Positions 1-9,542 of a stretch of DNA of 64,000 nucleotides are shown here, piece after piece. Each line of letters opens with the position of its first letter. Position 1 is the first letter of the stretch. Source of the stretch: Oscheius onirici (Eukaryota; Nematoda; Chromadorea; Rhabditida; Rhabditidae); contig OW051471.1 of NCBI GenBank assembly GCA_932521025.1, forward strand, positions 930,001 through 994,000, read 5' to 3'. A program made the position numbers and the translations under genes. Under the pieces are notes generated by a model. It was not told the DNA's origin. It ran no database searches and saw only the letters and a list, made by a program, of their open reading frames with translations.

Positions 1-543
1 ATTAGATCAAAACTGGAAAAGTTTTAGTATTGCGACTCTTTCTTTTTCTTTTTTTTCATTAAAAGTGTATATAGGCGTAGAAATGCTGAAATCAATGATT
101 CGTCTGTTAGGCTCTTTCTGAATTCCTAGTCTTCTGAACAGCGTAATTGTCGGTAAACTGTAAATCGACTCTCTCAGCACTTTCCTCAGCAGGTTGGATC
201 AGTTTTCGTCTCAAAAACGGTGCTCTTTCAAAGCAAAGTCTACTTTTATGCTGCTTTTGAAGCAAAAGCTCGAAATACTAGTGTCAGTATATCTCGTTCA
301 ATTTTTTCATCGACGTCATCACTAGACAAAAAATTTGTACAACATACTGAGACTTTCGGAACGGTATGTGAAAAAATGACGGTCACTTTATTGCTTCATT
401 ATTTGTACAACTAGTTATAGAGAATACACTCCCACTGCATGTTTGTAGAAAAAATGAATGTACTCAGAATAAATTTTATTCATAATCAGTGTCACATTAT
501 TACAATGTACAGTGTACAGTTTGCAGCTTTTTTTTTCTTTTAT
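1..543. other. intergenic, no gene seen
   Basis: AT-rich sequence with T runs; the short ORFs on both strands have no start context, splice structure or recognisable product. The last part is the 3' flank of the minus-strand peptide gene that follows. Confidence 0.5.
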
Positions 544-857
544 CTACTTTCCGAAACCCCAACCTCCGTATCCATAGCCGCCTCCACCGAAATGAGGGAA
601 GAAGTGGTGATGATGATGGTGGCCCCACATACCGTGGTGTCCATGACTGAAGCTCCAACTGCGCTTGGCCATCCCACGAGCGAATCTGAAAGTTTTTTTT
701 GGAGGTTTTGTTGCGAAAGCTTGTCCAACCTGTGGTTCAGATTGGTCCTCTCTTCAAGGGGTCTGGTATCAGTAGCCTGTTCTTTCAGGTCTTCGGTACA
801 GTTGACAAAGGCAAAAACGGCGATGAGGAGAAGGAAGAAGAGGCATGGAAAGTTCAT
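544..857 (-). CDS. secreted Gly/His-rich NLP/caenacin-like peptide
   Basis: Two exons, 857-730 and 685-544, joined by a 44-nt GT-AG intron in phase 2; product 89 aa. The N-terminus (MNFPCLFFLLLIAVFAFVNC) is a clear signal peptide. An acidic/polar propeptide follows, then a MAKR dibasic site and a mature part with six consecutive His, GGGGYGYGGWG and a C-terminal FGK. The Gly/Tyr/Trp-rich tail ending in G-K resembles the nematode NLP-29/caenacin antimicrobial peptides induced in epidermis by infection; that function is inferred. Dibasic cleavage plus Gly-Lys at the end would fit processing to an amidated peptide. The intron falls at the same place (HR|F) and phase as in the plus-strand gene at 5505. 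The unspliced frame ends in an unrelated tail, which favours splicing. Confidence 0.8.
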
Positions 858-2119
858 GGTTTTATTCTGGAAGAGTTGAAAATAATAGAGTAAGAGACAG
901 AAGAGAGTCGGAGAGTGACAGACATAGCGAAAAATGTCACTGGACCCGCGTGCTTTCTGCAATTATTTTGTCGTGTATTGTATGTAGGTTTGGAATGCCA
1001 TTGGTGTTGAGACTAAACTGTCATTCACAGAGTTGCTATCTATAAGGTTTGATACCAGGGTTGGGCGAGAAGCGATTTTTTGTGCGAGCGCGAGCAGACC
1101 TCTCAATTTTAGCGTGAGCGCGAGCACGAGCAGATTTTTCGCTCGCATGCGAGCGCGAGCACTTTCCCAAATATGGAAATTGGACTTTTTCGATTTTTAT
1201 CAATCATTTTCGATATTTTTTGATCTTATTTTCATTTATTATTGTAGAATATTTTGTGGGGCGGGGGGGGGGGGCTACATTCTTCCGCGGAAGAAAGGCG
1301 CATGGGCGATTCTTCCCCTACCGAAATCCTCAGCGGTCTTTTCTTCCGCGAAAGAATAGTCTCGCGTCCATCGATCTAGAGCCAAATATTGCAACAAAAA
1401 ATGGACTCAAATAAAAGCAGTCTAAATTGGAAACTGACGTATTTGACCAAATTATGAAGCAATATTCGAAAAAATGCATACTAACATCCGCATTCTGAAC
1501 ACATTTTTGGTGTTTCTTGCTGACTCTTCAACTGATCTACAATTTTTCGAAGCGGTGTGTTGAAAAAGCCAGTTTTGAGCTGAAAATTATTGATTTTTGA
1601 CCCTGCTAGTAACTCCATCACAAGATGCGTAAATTGCCAAATGTTACTGTAACAGGAATGAATCGTTTACATGAAACAAAAAATATGCACCGAGTTGGAA
1701 AAGTTTCACAATATTTATTCTCGATGTGCAAAACTGTTTCGAAAATCTCCAGTGTTGAAAAAAAGAAAGTACCAAATTCCAATCGGATCTGAATAAAGGG
1801 GCTGAATAAAACAAAAAATAAAGTTCTCAACAATTTCATCGTTTACATTTTTTGAACGGCAGAGGAGAGTTCAGGAAAGTAAATGCCCCGGCCCCTAAAC
1901 CCGCTTCTTTTATAGCCTGCTCAAAACCACAATAATTAATAACAAAACTATTCCGAGATACTGATTTTTCGTCTCGCCGTCCTGTTTACTGTCTGCCGCC
2001 TCTAACGCTATCAATTCGGCAAATATGTCGTAGTGTTTTGGCCCGCTGGAAAAACAGAAAAACAACTATATTGAACTGGAGAAACTGATAACAGGTGTGA
2101 CCTTGCGTTCTTTCCTCTA
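858..2119. other. intergenic, no gene seen
   Basis: Holds the GCGAGC-rich cluster at 1040-1160, a 12-G run at 1263-1274 followed by the palindrome TTCTTCCGCGGAAGAA, and AT-rich filler. No ORF shows coding character. Confidence 0.5.
1040..1160. repeat. GCGAGC-rich short repeat cluster
   Basis: GAGCGCGAGC-type hexamers recur here in both orientations (for example GCTCGCATGCGAGCGCGAGC), unlike the AT-rich surroundings. No reading frame is preserved, so it is a low-complexity or dispersed repeat rather than a gene. Confidence 0.6.
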
Positions 2120-2573
2120 TTAAAGGGACAGTCTCATTATAGCCGTGCAGCCGTGCAGGGGAAATAGGCCAACTGCGTGGCGGGACCCACTGCAAATTTC
2201 ATTTTTGCATTTTTCTCGTTCTACACTCATTTTTTCAATTTTTACTTGTTTCTAATCGTTTTCTAGTCAAAAAGTACCCCTAAAATGAGTGGTGGAACGT
2301 CAAAATTGGTGGAAAAATGACGGAAATGGGTGAAAATAACGTTTTTTGACCAAAAAGTGTTTTTTGATCTATTTCGGTTAATTTTCCACCAATTTTAGCA
2401 TCCCACTACTCATTTTAGGGGTAATTTTTGACGAGAAATCGATTAGAAACAAGTGAAAATTTAAAAAAGTAGTGTAGAACGAGAAAAACGCAAAAATTTG
2501 TCGTGGGTCCCGCCACGAAGTTGCCTGATTTCCCCTACGGGCATGTTCGCACACAATGAGACTGTCCCTTTAA
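2120..2573. mobile_element. palindromic TTAA element (PALTTAA-like MITE), copy 1
   Basis: A long palindrome begins TTAAAGGGACAGTCTCATT and ends with the reverse complement ...GACTGTCCCTTTAA. Inner arms carry the conserved GGCGGGACCCAC and CCCCTAAAATGAGT blocks. TTAA at both ends and the near-complete palindrome match the C. elegans PALTTAA type, probably piggyBac-mobilised. Three more copies lie at 34648, 51837 and 63298. It has no coding capacity. Confidence 0.85.
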
Positions 2574-3922
2574 CAAAAGTGAAACTGTATGATGGGGAGA
2601 TGTTTTAAATATGGTTCGAAGAAATCTGGGTATGTTTTCCTGGACAATTTGGTAGAAAACTAGGAATAATGATGTTTCGAGAGAAATGTAAGTAACAAGA
2701 AAGGTTTTTGGAAGCAGCATCGTATATCGCTAATGACAAATTCAACTTTTCGTAGGAATTTTTTCAAAAATATTCATCCGCTTTGAAAGTCTATCTGGTT
2801 TTTGCTCTGGATGACTGCGCTGAGGAACTTCACTACAAACACTTACTGATGATCTCCCAAAGTGTGCGCTATACAAAATTTGTGAAACAGACCAGGTTCA
2901 ATAGCACTGTGAAATGTTTATAACGCTTAGAAAATAGTGAAAAAAAAAATTGTTGCACATGAAGCCGTGACAATACTTTCCAGTTTCCAGCGGTTCTTCA
3001 AAATGACTAGACTTTTTCGTTTCAAGACGGGTTGATCTCTGGTAAGCGACGAAGCGAGGCAATTCATCCTCCTTGTAATTCTAAGCTAATTCCAGCTTCC
3101 AACTTACGAAAGTGCGAGAATACAAAGGAGACCTCGTCAAAACATCTACAGAAAGTAGGAAGAGACCGTATCTATGTTCGGAACCGAAAAAAGAGTTTTC
3201 GTGGAGCTGTCTAGCAGCGAAAATGTTCGATTTGAAAAAAAAAACAATGACAGCATTATCCTCCTATTATCTTCATTACTTTTGTACCGTCAATGAAGCA
3301 CAAAAAATATCCAAACAAAATTTGTTCTTTTCATACTTATTGCTAGTTTTTTTTTTTTTTACTAACTTTTAGGAGGTTTAGGATCGTGTCGCGGTAAAAA
3401 AAAGAGGTTGTCGAAAACTAGTCCAGTGACATTTGGATCAACATTTGAGACAATACAACTTGGAAAGGTTTTTTCCTGTACAAACAAATCACCTGTTAGA
3501 AAACTTTATTATAGATAGATAGAATTCATTTTGCCATAGACAAAACATTGTTACAATGTACAAGGGGGGAAAAGCAGAGGGTACCTATTCAACTTTAGGA
3601 ATCAAAAATTGTTTAAAAACACTCGGGCTGTGTCTATAACCGGGACGTATAATAGCCAAACTGCTGAAAAATGAGCAAAGTCTAACTGAAAGATTCAGTT
3701 AACCAATAGTTAGCTTACATCTCATATTCACCACTCTGGGCCGCAGTAAACTATCCCCTTGGCCATTATAGATGCACAATGAAAATCTACTCCATACGTG
3801 AGAGAGGCCTTGAATCCAATCAACAGAGGTAGCGGGAGTGACATACAACAAATATTATGTATACAACATGAAGCACAATTAAAAATTTTCGCTATATACA
3901 ATTTTTCAGCTTTTTCTCCTTC
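2574..3922. other. intergenic, no gene seen
   Basis: No convincing exons on either strand. The 60-86 aa ORFs here have poor composition and no splice partners. Confidence 0.5.
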
Positions 3923-4207
3923 CTAAGGCTGCTCAAAAGCGTTCAGCTCAACCTCCACAGGACTGGAGTCCAGGTCTCGGCGCCAACTGAAAATTCCTCA
4001 TTTTTCCAACAGAAAAACTCAAAATTACCGTCCGTGGAATCCGTAAGGCCGGAATCCTCCTCGTCCACCATGAAATCCTCCTCCGGGGAAGCCTCCACGA
4101 TAACCGCCGTGGAAGCCGCCGCCATTATATCCACCGCCGTTCCAGTAGGCATCAACAACGGCCAGAGTGGAGAGGAGGACGAGAGCACAGAAGAATTTGA
4201 AGTTCAT
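3923..4207 (-). CDS. secreted Gly-rich peptide (caenacin-like), optional C-terminal exon
   Basis: The first exon starts at ATG 4207 and encodes a signal peptide (MNFKFFCALVLLSTLAVVDA) followed by repeated GGF/GGY/FHGG units and RPYGFHGR. Unspliced, it stops at 4025-4027 (60 aa). The stop TAA is itself part of a good donor (CG|GTAATT); a 42-nt intron (4028-3987, acceptor TTTTCAG) would join exon 4207-4029 to 3986-3923 in frame, adding about 20 residues rich in acidic and polar groups and giving 80 aa. The Gly/Phe/Tyr composition resembles nematode antimicrobial peptides. A TATATA box lies at 4274-4279 on the same strand. Which form is made cannot be decided from sequence. Confidence 0.7.
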
Positions 4208-4273
4208 AGTTAGGGTTTCTGGAAATTTTGGTCTTTTTTGAAGAAGTTATTATGGAGTTGAAGGAGAAAGGGG

Positions 4274-4279
4274 TATATA
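4274..4279 (-). promoter_or_regulatory. TATA box of the Gly-rich peptide gene
   Basis: TATATA on the minus strand, 67 nt upstream of the ATG at 4207, preceded by CT-rich sequence. Position fits a core promoter with a short 5' leader. Confidence 0.5.
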
Positions 4280-4359
4280 GAAGAGGTGGAAGAAAAAAAA
4301 CGTGAAAAGCTTTTTGTTGAACAATTGCAGAAGAATATGAACTTTGGAGGAGGAACAGA

Positions 4360-4960
4360 AAGATTTTGAAGTTCGTGATACGAAAAGTTCTGGAAAGTTT
4401 GTTTTTCCACGTTGATGCAGTTCACAGAGTAACTGTGGTTTTGGCCAACCCTAAAGCTATACAGAAGAGCCGAAACAAGAAAAGTGAAATACTCGAACCT
4501 GAAAATCGCAGAAGAAAAGCCAAGTTTACGTGTTTTGGAGCAAGGTAGCTACTTTTCAAAACGTGTATTCAAATCAATTTGAATATTTTTTTTGTTTTGA
4601 AGAAGAGGAATTAGAAGTTCATGGTCAAGATCGCAGTGTTTTCATGCATTGCGGAAATATTAAAAAGGGGCTATACAGGAGAGACAAAACAAGAAAAGTG
4701 AAAATTTTGAGCTGAGCTTTTTTGAACACAGAAATTGTCGAGGTGTTATGGAACTTGGAGATGGTGGGAGCATTGTAGAGGCACGAAAGGAATAAAGACA
4801 AAAGTGGTTAGAGATAGGGGGCCTAGAGTTCTCCGGTCTCTGGGGCATCTGAAAATCCGGAAAAAAATCTTGGTCAGGACGGGGTTCGAACCGGCAACTC
4901 CCGTCGGAAAGAGAAGAGTACGAAAAGAATTTGAGGTTCATGGTATTGGTTTCTGGAGGA
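4360..4960 (-). pseudogene. decayed copies of the Gly-rich peptide gene start region
   Basis: The start region of the gene at 4207 (AAGAATTTGAAGTTCAT on the plus strand, followed by TTTCTGG) recurs in degraded form near 4370-4390, 4606-4625 and 4924-4958. The copy ending at 4941 reads MNLKFF before losing the signal-peptide frame. A second duplicated block (CTATACAG..GAGC..AAACAAGAAAAGTGAAA) occurs at about 4457 and 4669, some 212 bp apart. Together these look like relics of tandem duplication of the peptide gene and its promoter. None keeps an intact product. Confidence 0.55.
4868..4905 (-). other. tRNA-like T-arm fragment
   Basis: On the minus strand the sequence GCCGGTTCGAACCCCG followed by TCCTGACCA resembles a tRNA T-arm with part of an acceptor stem and CCA. 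No matching 5' half, D-arm or anticodon arm is visible, so this is a SINE- or tRNA-derived fragment rather than a gene. Confidence 0.4.
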
Positions 4961-5054
4961 TATTGTGCAGCGATATAACCTTTTTTAGGGGATTTGAAGT
5001 AGAATTAGTTATTTAACAATTAGTAAAAAAAAGGCTATATCGCTGCACAATATC
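4959..5054. repeat. foldback repeat
   Basis: Arms 4959-4980 (GATATTGTGCAGCGATAT...) and 5033-5054 are near-perfect inverted copies around an AT-rich loop of about 50 nt. No coding content. Confidence 0.7.
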
Positions 5055-5104
5055 AGCCCAAGCCATTGGATAGTTTTCTCAAACATTCGCTCCTAAACTT
5101 TTTT

Positions 5105-5278
5105 CGACCGTAACCTATTTGTTTCCGCGCTTTTTTCGTACCATATAGTTCTCACTTTTTTTGTTTCCGTGTTTCCATATAACACGCAAACATAGGATAC
5201 TCAGCCAGGAGACTTGACTGAGTATCCTACGTTTGTGTGTTATATGGGTCTCGCGCGGAAACAAATGGGTTACGGTCG
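5105..5278. repeat. foldback MITE-like repeat
   Basis: Outer arms CGACCGTAACC...TTTCCGCGC (5105-5130) and its inverse (5253-5278), and inner arms with GGATACTCAG and CTGAGTATCC, form a long imperfect hairpin. The word GGCTGAGTATCC is also found in the perfect hairpin at 53556-53649. Confidence 0.7.
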
Positions 5279-5351
5279 AGCTCTCTTTTTTTTGAATAAA
5301 GTCTTTTGCAATAAACCAACTCACAACAGCAAGAAAATAAGAAGAACTGGC

Positions 5352-5397
5352 TTATCAGCAATTCTGCAGACCCATTTCGCTGAACATCTGTTTATCA
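5352..5397 (+). promoter_or_regulatory. two GATA-factor sites upstream of peptide gene
   Basis: TTATCA occurs at 5352-5357 (within CTTATCAG, the extended CTGATAAG site in reverse) and at 5392-5397. They lie about 60 and 20 nt upstream of the TATA box for the gene at 5505. Nematode epidermal and intestinal genes, including antimicrobial peptides, are commonly driven by ELT-type GATA factors; use here is inferred. Confidence 0.5.
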
Positions 5398-5413
5398 GGA
5401 ACTAGGTGAGAGG

Positions 5414-5419
5414 TATAAA
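5414..5419 (+). promoter_or_regulatory. TATA box of peptide gene at 5505
   Basis: TATAAA in GAGAGGTATAAAACAAAC, about 90 nt upstream of the ATG. A TTTTTCAG at 5474-5481 could be a trans-splice acceptor for the 5' end. Confidence 0.55.
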
Positions 5420-5504
5420 ACAAACAAAAACACTTTCCTGTTCCAGCCTCCCATATACCTCGACTTTTTGTTCTTTTTCAGTTCGCTTAGGACTTGTGCC
5501 AAAA

Positions 5505-5690
5505 ATGAAGCTCCTCATTTTCCTCCTCCTCCTTCTCGCGATCGTCTCGGCCATCAAGCAAGAGCATAGGTTTTTGATCAAAAATGTTAGAAAAGCTGGG
5601 AAAAGTTCCAGATTCAAGCGTCGCCCGGACGTTTCTATCAGCAGGGACAGAAGACCGTACTACAGAAGACCCTACTATTATGGAAAATAA
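5505..5690 (+). CDS. small secreted basic Tyr/Arg-rich peptide
   Basis: The ATG at 5505 gives a strong signal peptide (MKLLIFLLLLLAIVSA). A 42-nt segment, 5570-5611 (AG|GTTTTT...TTCCAG), is a plausible phase-2 intron. Spliced (5505-5569 + 5612-5690) the product is 47 aa, with KQEHRFKRR then a short mature region ending RRPYYYGK. Unspliced, the frame stays open and gives 61 aa. The splice point HR|F and phase match the gene at 544-857, and both proteins end in Gly-Lys. I infer a shared ancestor and a secreted, possibly amidated defence or signalling peptide. The KRR site would release the C-terminal part. Confidence 0.7.
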   Translation: MKLLIFLLLLLAIVSAIKQEHRFLIKNVRKAGKSSRFKRRPDVSISRDRRPYYRRPYYYGK

Positions 5691-5989
5691 GCAGGGAAAA
5701 AGGTGATAGTATTGCTGTTTTTGAGTATTAAATGTATTTTCTTTGTGATTTTTTTTCAAATCAGAACAATGACCCAACGACGTCATTGTACTAACGCTCA
5801 CTTAGGCAAACTTTGAAACAGTACTTTTTTTTCGATTCTGAGCACTTTCTTCGCCAAAATCTTTAGCTTTTTGCGAATTTCCGATTTCGAATATTGCTGA
5901 AAAATGGTAGGCTTTTGGTTGCAAGAGTGACATAAAACTATCACTAGACAACTACTATGTTTCTCCCATCGTCTGCGCGATCGCAATAC

Positions 5990-6310
5990 AAATTTTCTAC
6001 AATTCGTTATAGGTCTCGCCAAAATGAGCTTCAAATTTTGGTTCCGCGCACCAAAACTATTTTTCACTTTTTGCTGATTTTACCAAGGGTTTTTACCAGT
6101 TTTTTGTTATAGTGTCGAGGGTTGTGCCCGTATGTGACAATGGAAGAAAAAAATAACAAAAAGTTTGCTTAAAATAAGAAAAATAGTGAAAAATAGTTTT
6201 GGCGCGCTGAACCAAAATTTGACGGTCATTTTGGCGAGTTTTCGGAATTTTCTTAGTGACTTTTTCATTTTACCGGTTCCTATAAACAATCGAATGAAAC
6301 CATAAAAATA
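5990..6310. repeat. foldback element, with partial second copy at 7070-7256
   Basis: The words AAAATAGTGAAAAATAGTTT and GGCGCGCTGAACCAAAATTT followed by GGTCATTTTGGCGAG occur at about 6176-6245, inverted at about 6005-6065, and again directly at 7095-7160. The shared right end is GTTCCTATAAACAATCGAAT. This is a dispersed non-coding element. Confidence 0.65.
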
Positions 6311-8439
6311 CTAGCTAAAGACGGCTGGAAGGAGATTATTCGCAGATGGACTATCTATTTTTCACCGCAGCCCGCGTAGTAAACACATTTTGGCCAAACA
6401 ACCCTGCTTACTACGAGTTCGTTCAGAAAGGGGTTTCTTCATGAACATTTGAAATTTCCATACGTCTAAACTTTTTATCCTTTTCCGTTTCAAACTTGAA
6501 ATAAGTGAAGAGAAAGTGTTTGAAATTGCTGAACTTGCTAGGTCGCTCGGAAAAAAAACTAGTAACGCTTTCGAAACCCCCCCCCCCGTCTTTTTATACC
6601 CCTGCTCTCTGATGTACCATTTAGTTTAAAAAATAGGAGTATTTTCAAAAATACAGTGATCAGGCGCATTTTGACAAATGTGACTGATCATTGTTTTCCC
6701 TTTATTCTGAGAAAACGCCCTGGAAACCTGAAGAAAAACAGGTTTTGACTGGAGAGAAACTGGAAAAAGGACAGAGTAAACAGATCTCATTAGACTGTTT
6801 TTGGGGAAATGAGGCAAAAATAGAGAGATCTTTGATGAGAGAGGGACAGAGAAACACAGAGACAGAGAGTGACAGAAAGACAGAAGGACAAAGAGACAGA
6901 TTGCCAGAGAGTCAGAGAGACAATGGGACTAGCCGTCTGGTCTTCTCCAAGAACAAAACCAACTACTGTCCAATCATAAGCAGTTCATTTGTGTTCCCAG
7001 TAAAGCCCAGTCGTAGCTTTGCTGGTTCATAAATGAGCTTTGGCGTTTCAATAGGAACTTGATAACGAAAATGACAAAAAGTTTGCTTAAAACAAGAAAA
7101 ATAGTGAAAAATAGTTTTGGCGCGCTGAACCAAAATTTGACGGTCATTTTGGCGAGGCTTTTCTTTTTTTTTAATTTTGGCGACCCCCGAAATTTTCTTA
7201 GTGACTTTTTCATTTTACCGGTTCCTATAAACAATCGAATGAAACCATAAAAATGCTAATAACCCTGTATTTTGGAGCTAAAGATGGGATTGACAATGAT
7301 CGGTTCTTCCTTTACTTTTCTCTGGAAGTGAACAAATAGGGGACAGAGGGACAAACGCTTTTTTCAATCCTCAAACTCTCTCCCACTCAAAATTGTCCCG
7401 ATCTTCCCAGAGATCACCTACTCGATCCGACACTCTGATAAGCAACATCTGGAAGCGCCTTCACGACTCACAGTTATTTACGTTGTGCTGACCTTTCCAG
7501 AGACCTTATTGTTCCCCTTTCAAAGTTCGCGCCAAAAGTGACGGATTTATGAGAGGGTCTGGAGAAGCCGCGAGAAGAATAATGTTGATTGACTAGAGAG
7601 CGAACAATCGGTCTTTCGATCGGATTCAAACTTTGGGCGCCAAGAGAAGATTTGAGTAACTAGGCTGGGGGAAGTACTGTAACCGGAAATCCAGAGACAC
7701 AGACAGAGAGACGGTTACAGGAAGAGAGAGACAGACAGAGATTTTTCATAGACGGTTACGGTCACCAGACGGAAATCCAGACTCTTCAAGACTCTCCTTT
7801 TCTCCACTGTCCTTCCCCTGTCTCTCCGTCTATCCCTATTCTTTTCTTTTCTAACTCGTCAAGACTTGTCAACTCTAAACTATTTCTATCAAAAGCTCGA
7901 CTTGTCAAACTTTTAGCCAAAAGTCAGCTTTCAAGTGCTCAGTTGCTCGTCAGATGTTCGCTTGTGTCCTCGTCTTCTTCAAATCAGGTGAACTTTTTCA
8001 ATTTTCCACAAAAATTTCCCTCCAAAACTTTTGCCTAACTTCTCATGCACAACCAAGACTAGGACCTGGAGTTGTCCTGAACTACCTGGGTCCGAAAAAC
8101 TGCACAACGTAAGCAACTTTGATTCGCTTCCAGATGTTGGTTATCAGAGTGTCGGATCGGGTAAGAGGAGGCGGGGTGTCGGATTTCAGGAGTGTTTAGG
8201 GGCGGGTCACTCACTGATCATAGCCTCACTCTCCGGACTCTCTGTCCCTCTACCCTCCGGACTACTGTCCATCTGATAAGCTTGGTTCTGTGTACTCTCT
8301 TTGAACAGTACCCAGGGCTAGCTCATCAGATGGCCTAGTCCACTCTCGAACTTCTGAACCGTCGCCAAAATACCGCAACCTTTGTGACAGTCTAAAGCAT
8401 GTAACGAAGCAGCAGTTATTGCGCTATGTTGATTCTTAC

Positions 8440-9440
8440 TGTTTTAGACGGTCAAGGTTGTCTGACTCTCTGTCCCTGTCCCTTCAGTAATCCAAAGACC
8501 TGTCACAGTCGGAACATCTAGATGGTTACTGTCCTAATGAGCAAGATATTGACCATTGAGATGTTTAGACGGTCAGGGTCATTTGACTTTCTCTCTCCCT
8601 ATCCTAATCCAAAGACTAGACACTGTCTGTCTCTCGATAGAAGCTGCCATCAAAATATTGTAATGGCACTTCTTGAGAGATTCGGCCGGTCATGGTCACG
8701 GATTACGGTATTGCTCCGACTCTCGTCCGTCTGATTTTGGTACGGTCATATCCAGAGAAGTGATATTTCCGATGTCAGACGGTCAGAGTCTATTCCTTCT
8801 GAACTCTCAAACAGCTGAGTTCGGTCTGGTAGTCAAGGACTTTTTTCTCTCAATGGTACGATAAGAAGCTCCCTGAATACTGGACATTCCGGCTACTGAA
8901 AGACAAAGACCCAATAGGTCTGGATTTATTCGGGCTAATTCTCAGTTTGAGCAGAAGTAGGCTGAACGGTACTGGTGCTCAGACGGTACTGATCGCTTTG
9001 CTCTTCCTCTCTTTCTTTTTTTCTCTCTCACAATCATTCCCTGTCCCTACCGTACTACGAAGACTAGCCACTGTCTGTGCACACAAAGTTCGCAATATCG
9101 AGAAGACGAGATATTCGAGCTCAGGGTGCTCAGACGATCATGGTCACTGTGCTCTCCGTCTCTCCCTGTAACTACTTCTACCGTACCCAGAAGACTAGAC
9201 ACTGCCTGAGCAACCAAAGTTACAGTTATCCGAAAAGACTAGATAATTGACTTTATGTTGCTCAGACGGTCATGGTCGCTTAACTCTCTCCCTGTCTCTA
9301 ACCCTGTCCATATCCTTACCGTTTCCAGAAAACTAGTCACACTTTGTGCACCCCAAATGGCCATTATTCAAGAGTTGATAATGAAATTTGCGGTGCTCAG
9401 ACTGTCATGGTCTACCTTCCACCTCCCAGTCATATGCCGA
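8440..9440. repeat. degenerate tandem repeat, about 110-150 bp units
   Basis: Units begin near CAGACGGTCATGGTC and continue through CTCTCTGTCCCT, then AAGACTAGACACTGTCTG and a GAGAAGACTAGATATT-like end. Starts are visible near 8449, 8568, 8688, 8777, 8976, 9131, 9265 and 9400. Units are heavily diverged and not in a constant reading frame, so this is a minisatellite rather than a repeat protein. Confidence 0.6.
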
Positions 9441-9542
9441 CTGTACCGCCAGTGGAACCACTCTCTGTCTCTCTCTGTCCATCTGTCTCTTCCGAAACAC
9501 TTCACTCTAGGTAATCTTTTATTTCACAATTCGTTTCTTGCC

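Larger units (their letters stand above)
5691..9542. other. repeat-rich intergenic region, no gene seen
   Basis: Contains the foldback and its copy (5990-6310, 7070-7256), an 11-C run at 6577-6587, GACAGA-type simple repeats (about 6840-6930 and 7690-7740) and a degenerate tandem array (8440-9440). ORFs of 60-90 aa show no homology I recognise. Confidence 0.5.

Noticed and set aside
439-893. Plus-strand ORFs across the first peptide gene
   Set aside because: Antisense to the spliced minus-strand peptide with signal sequence and YGGWG tail.
2535-2720. Minus ORF across the right end of PALTTAA copy 1
   Set aside because: Starts in unique DNA and runs into the transposon end; not conserved with the other copies.
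8031-9171. Several plus-strand ORFs of 60-80 aa
   Set aside because: Fall in the degenerate tandem repeat; reading frame is not kept between units.
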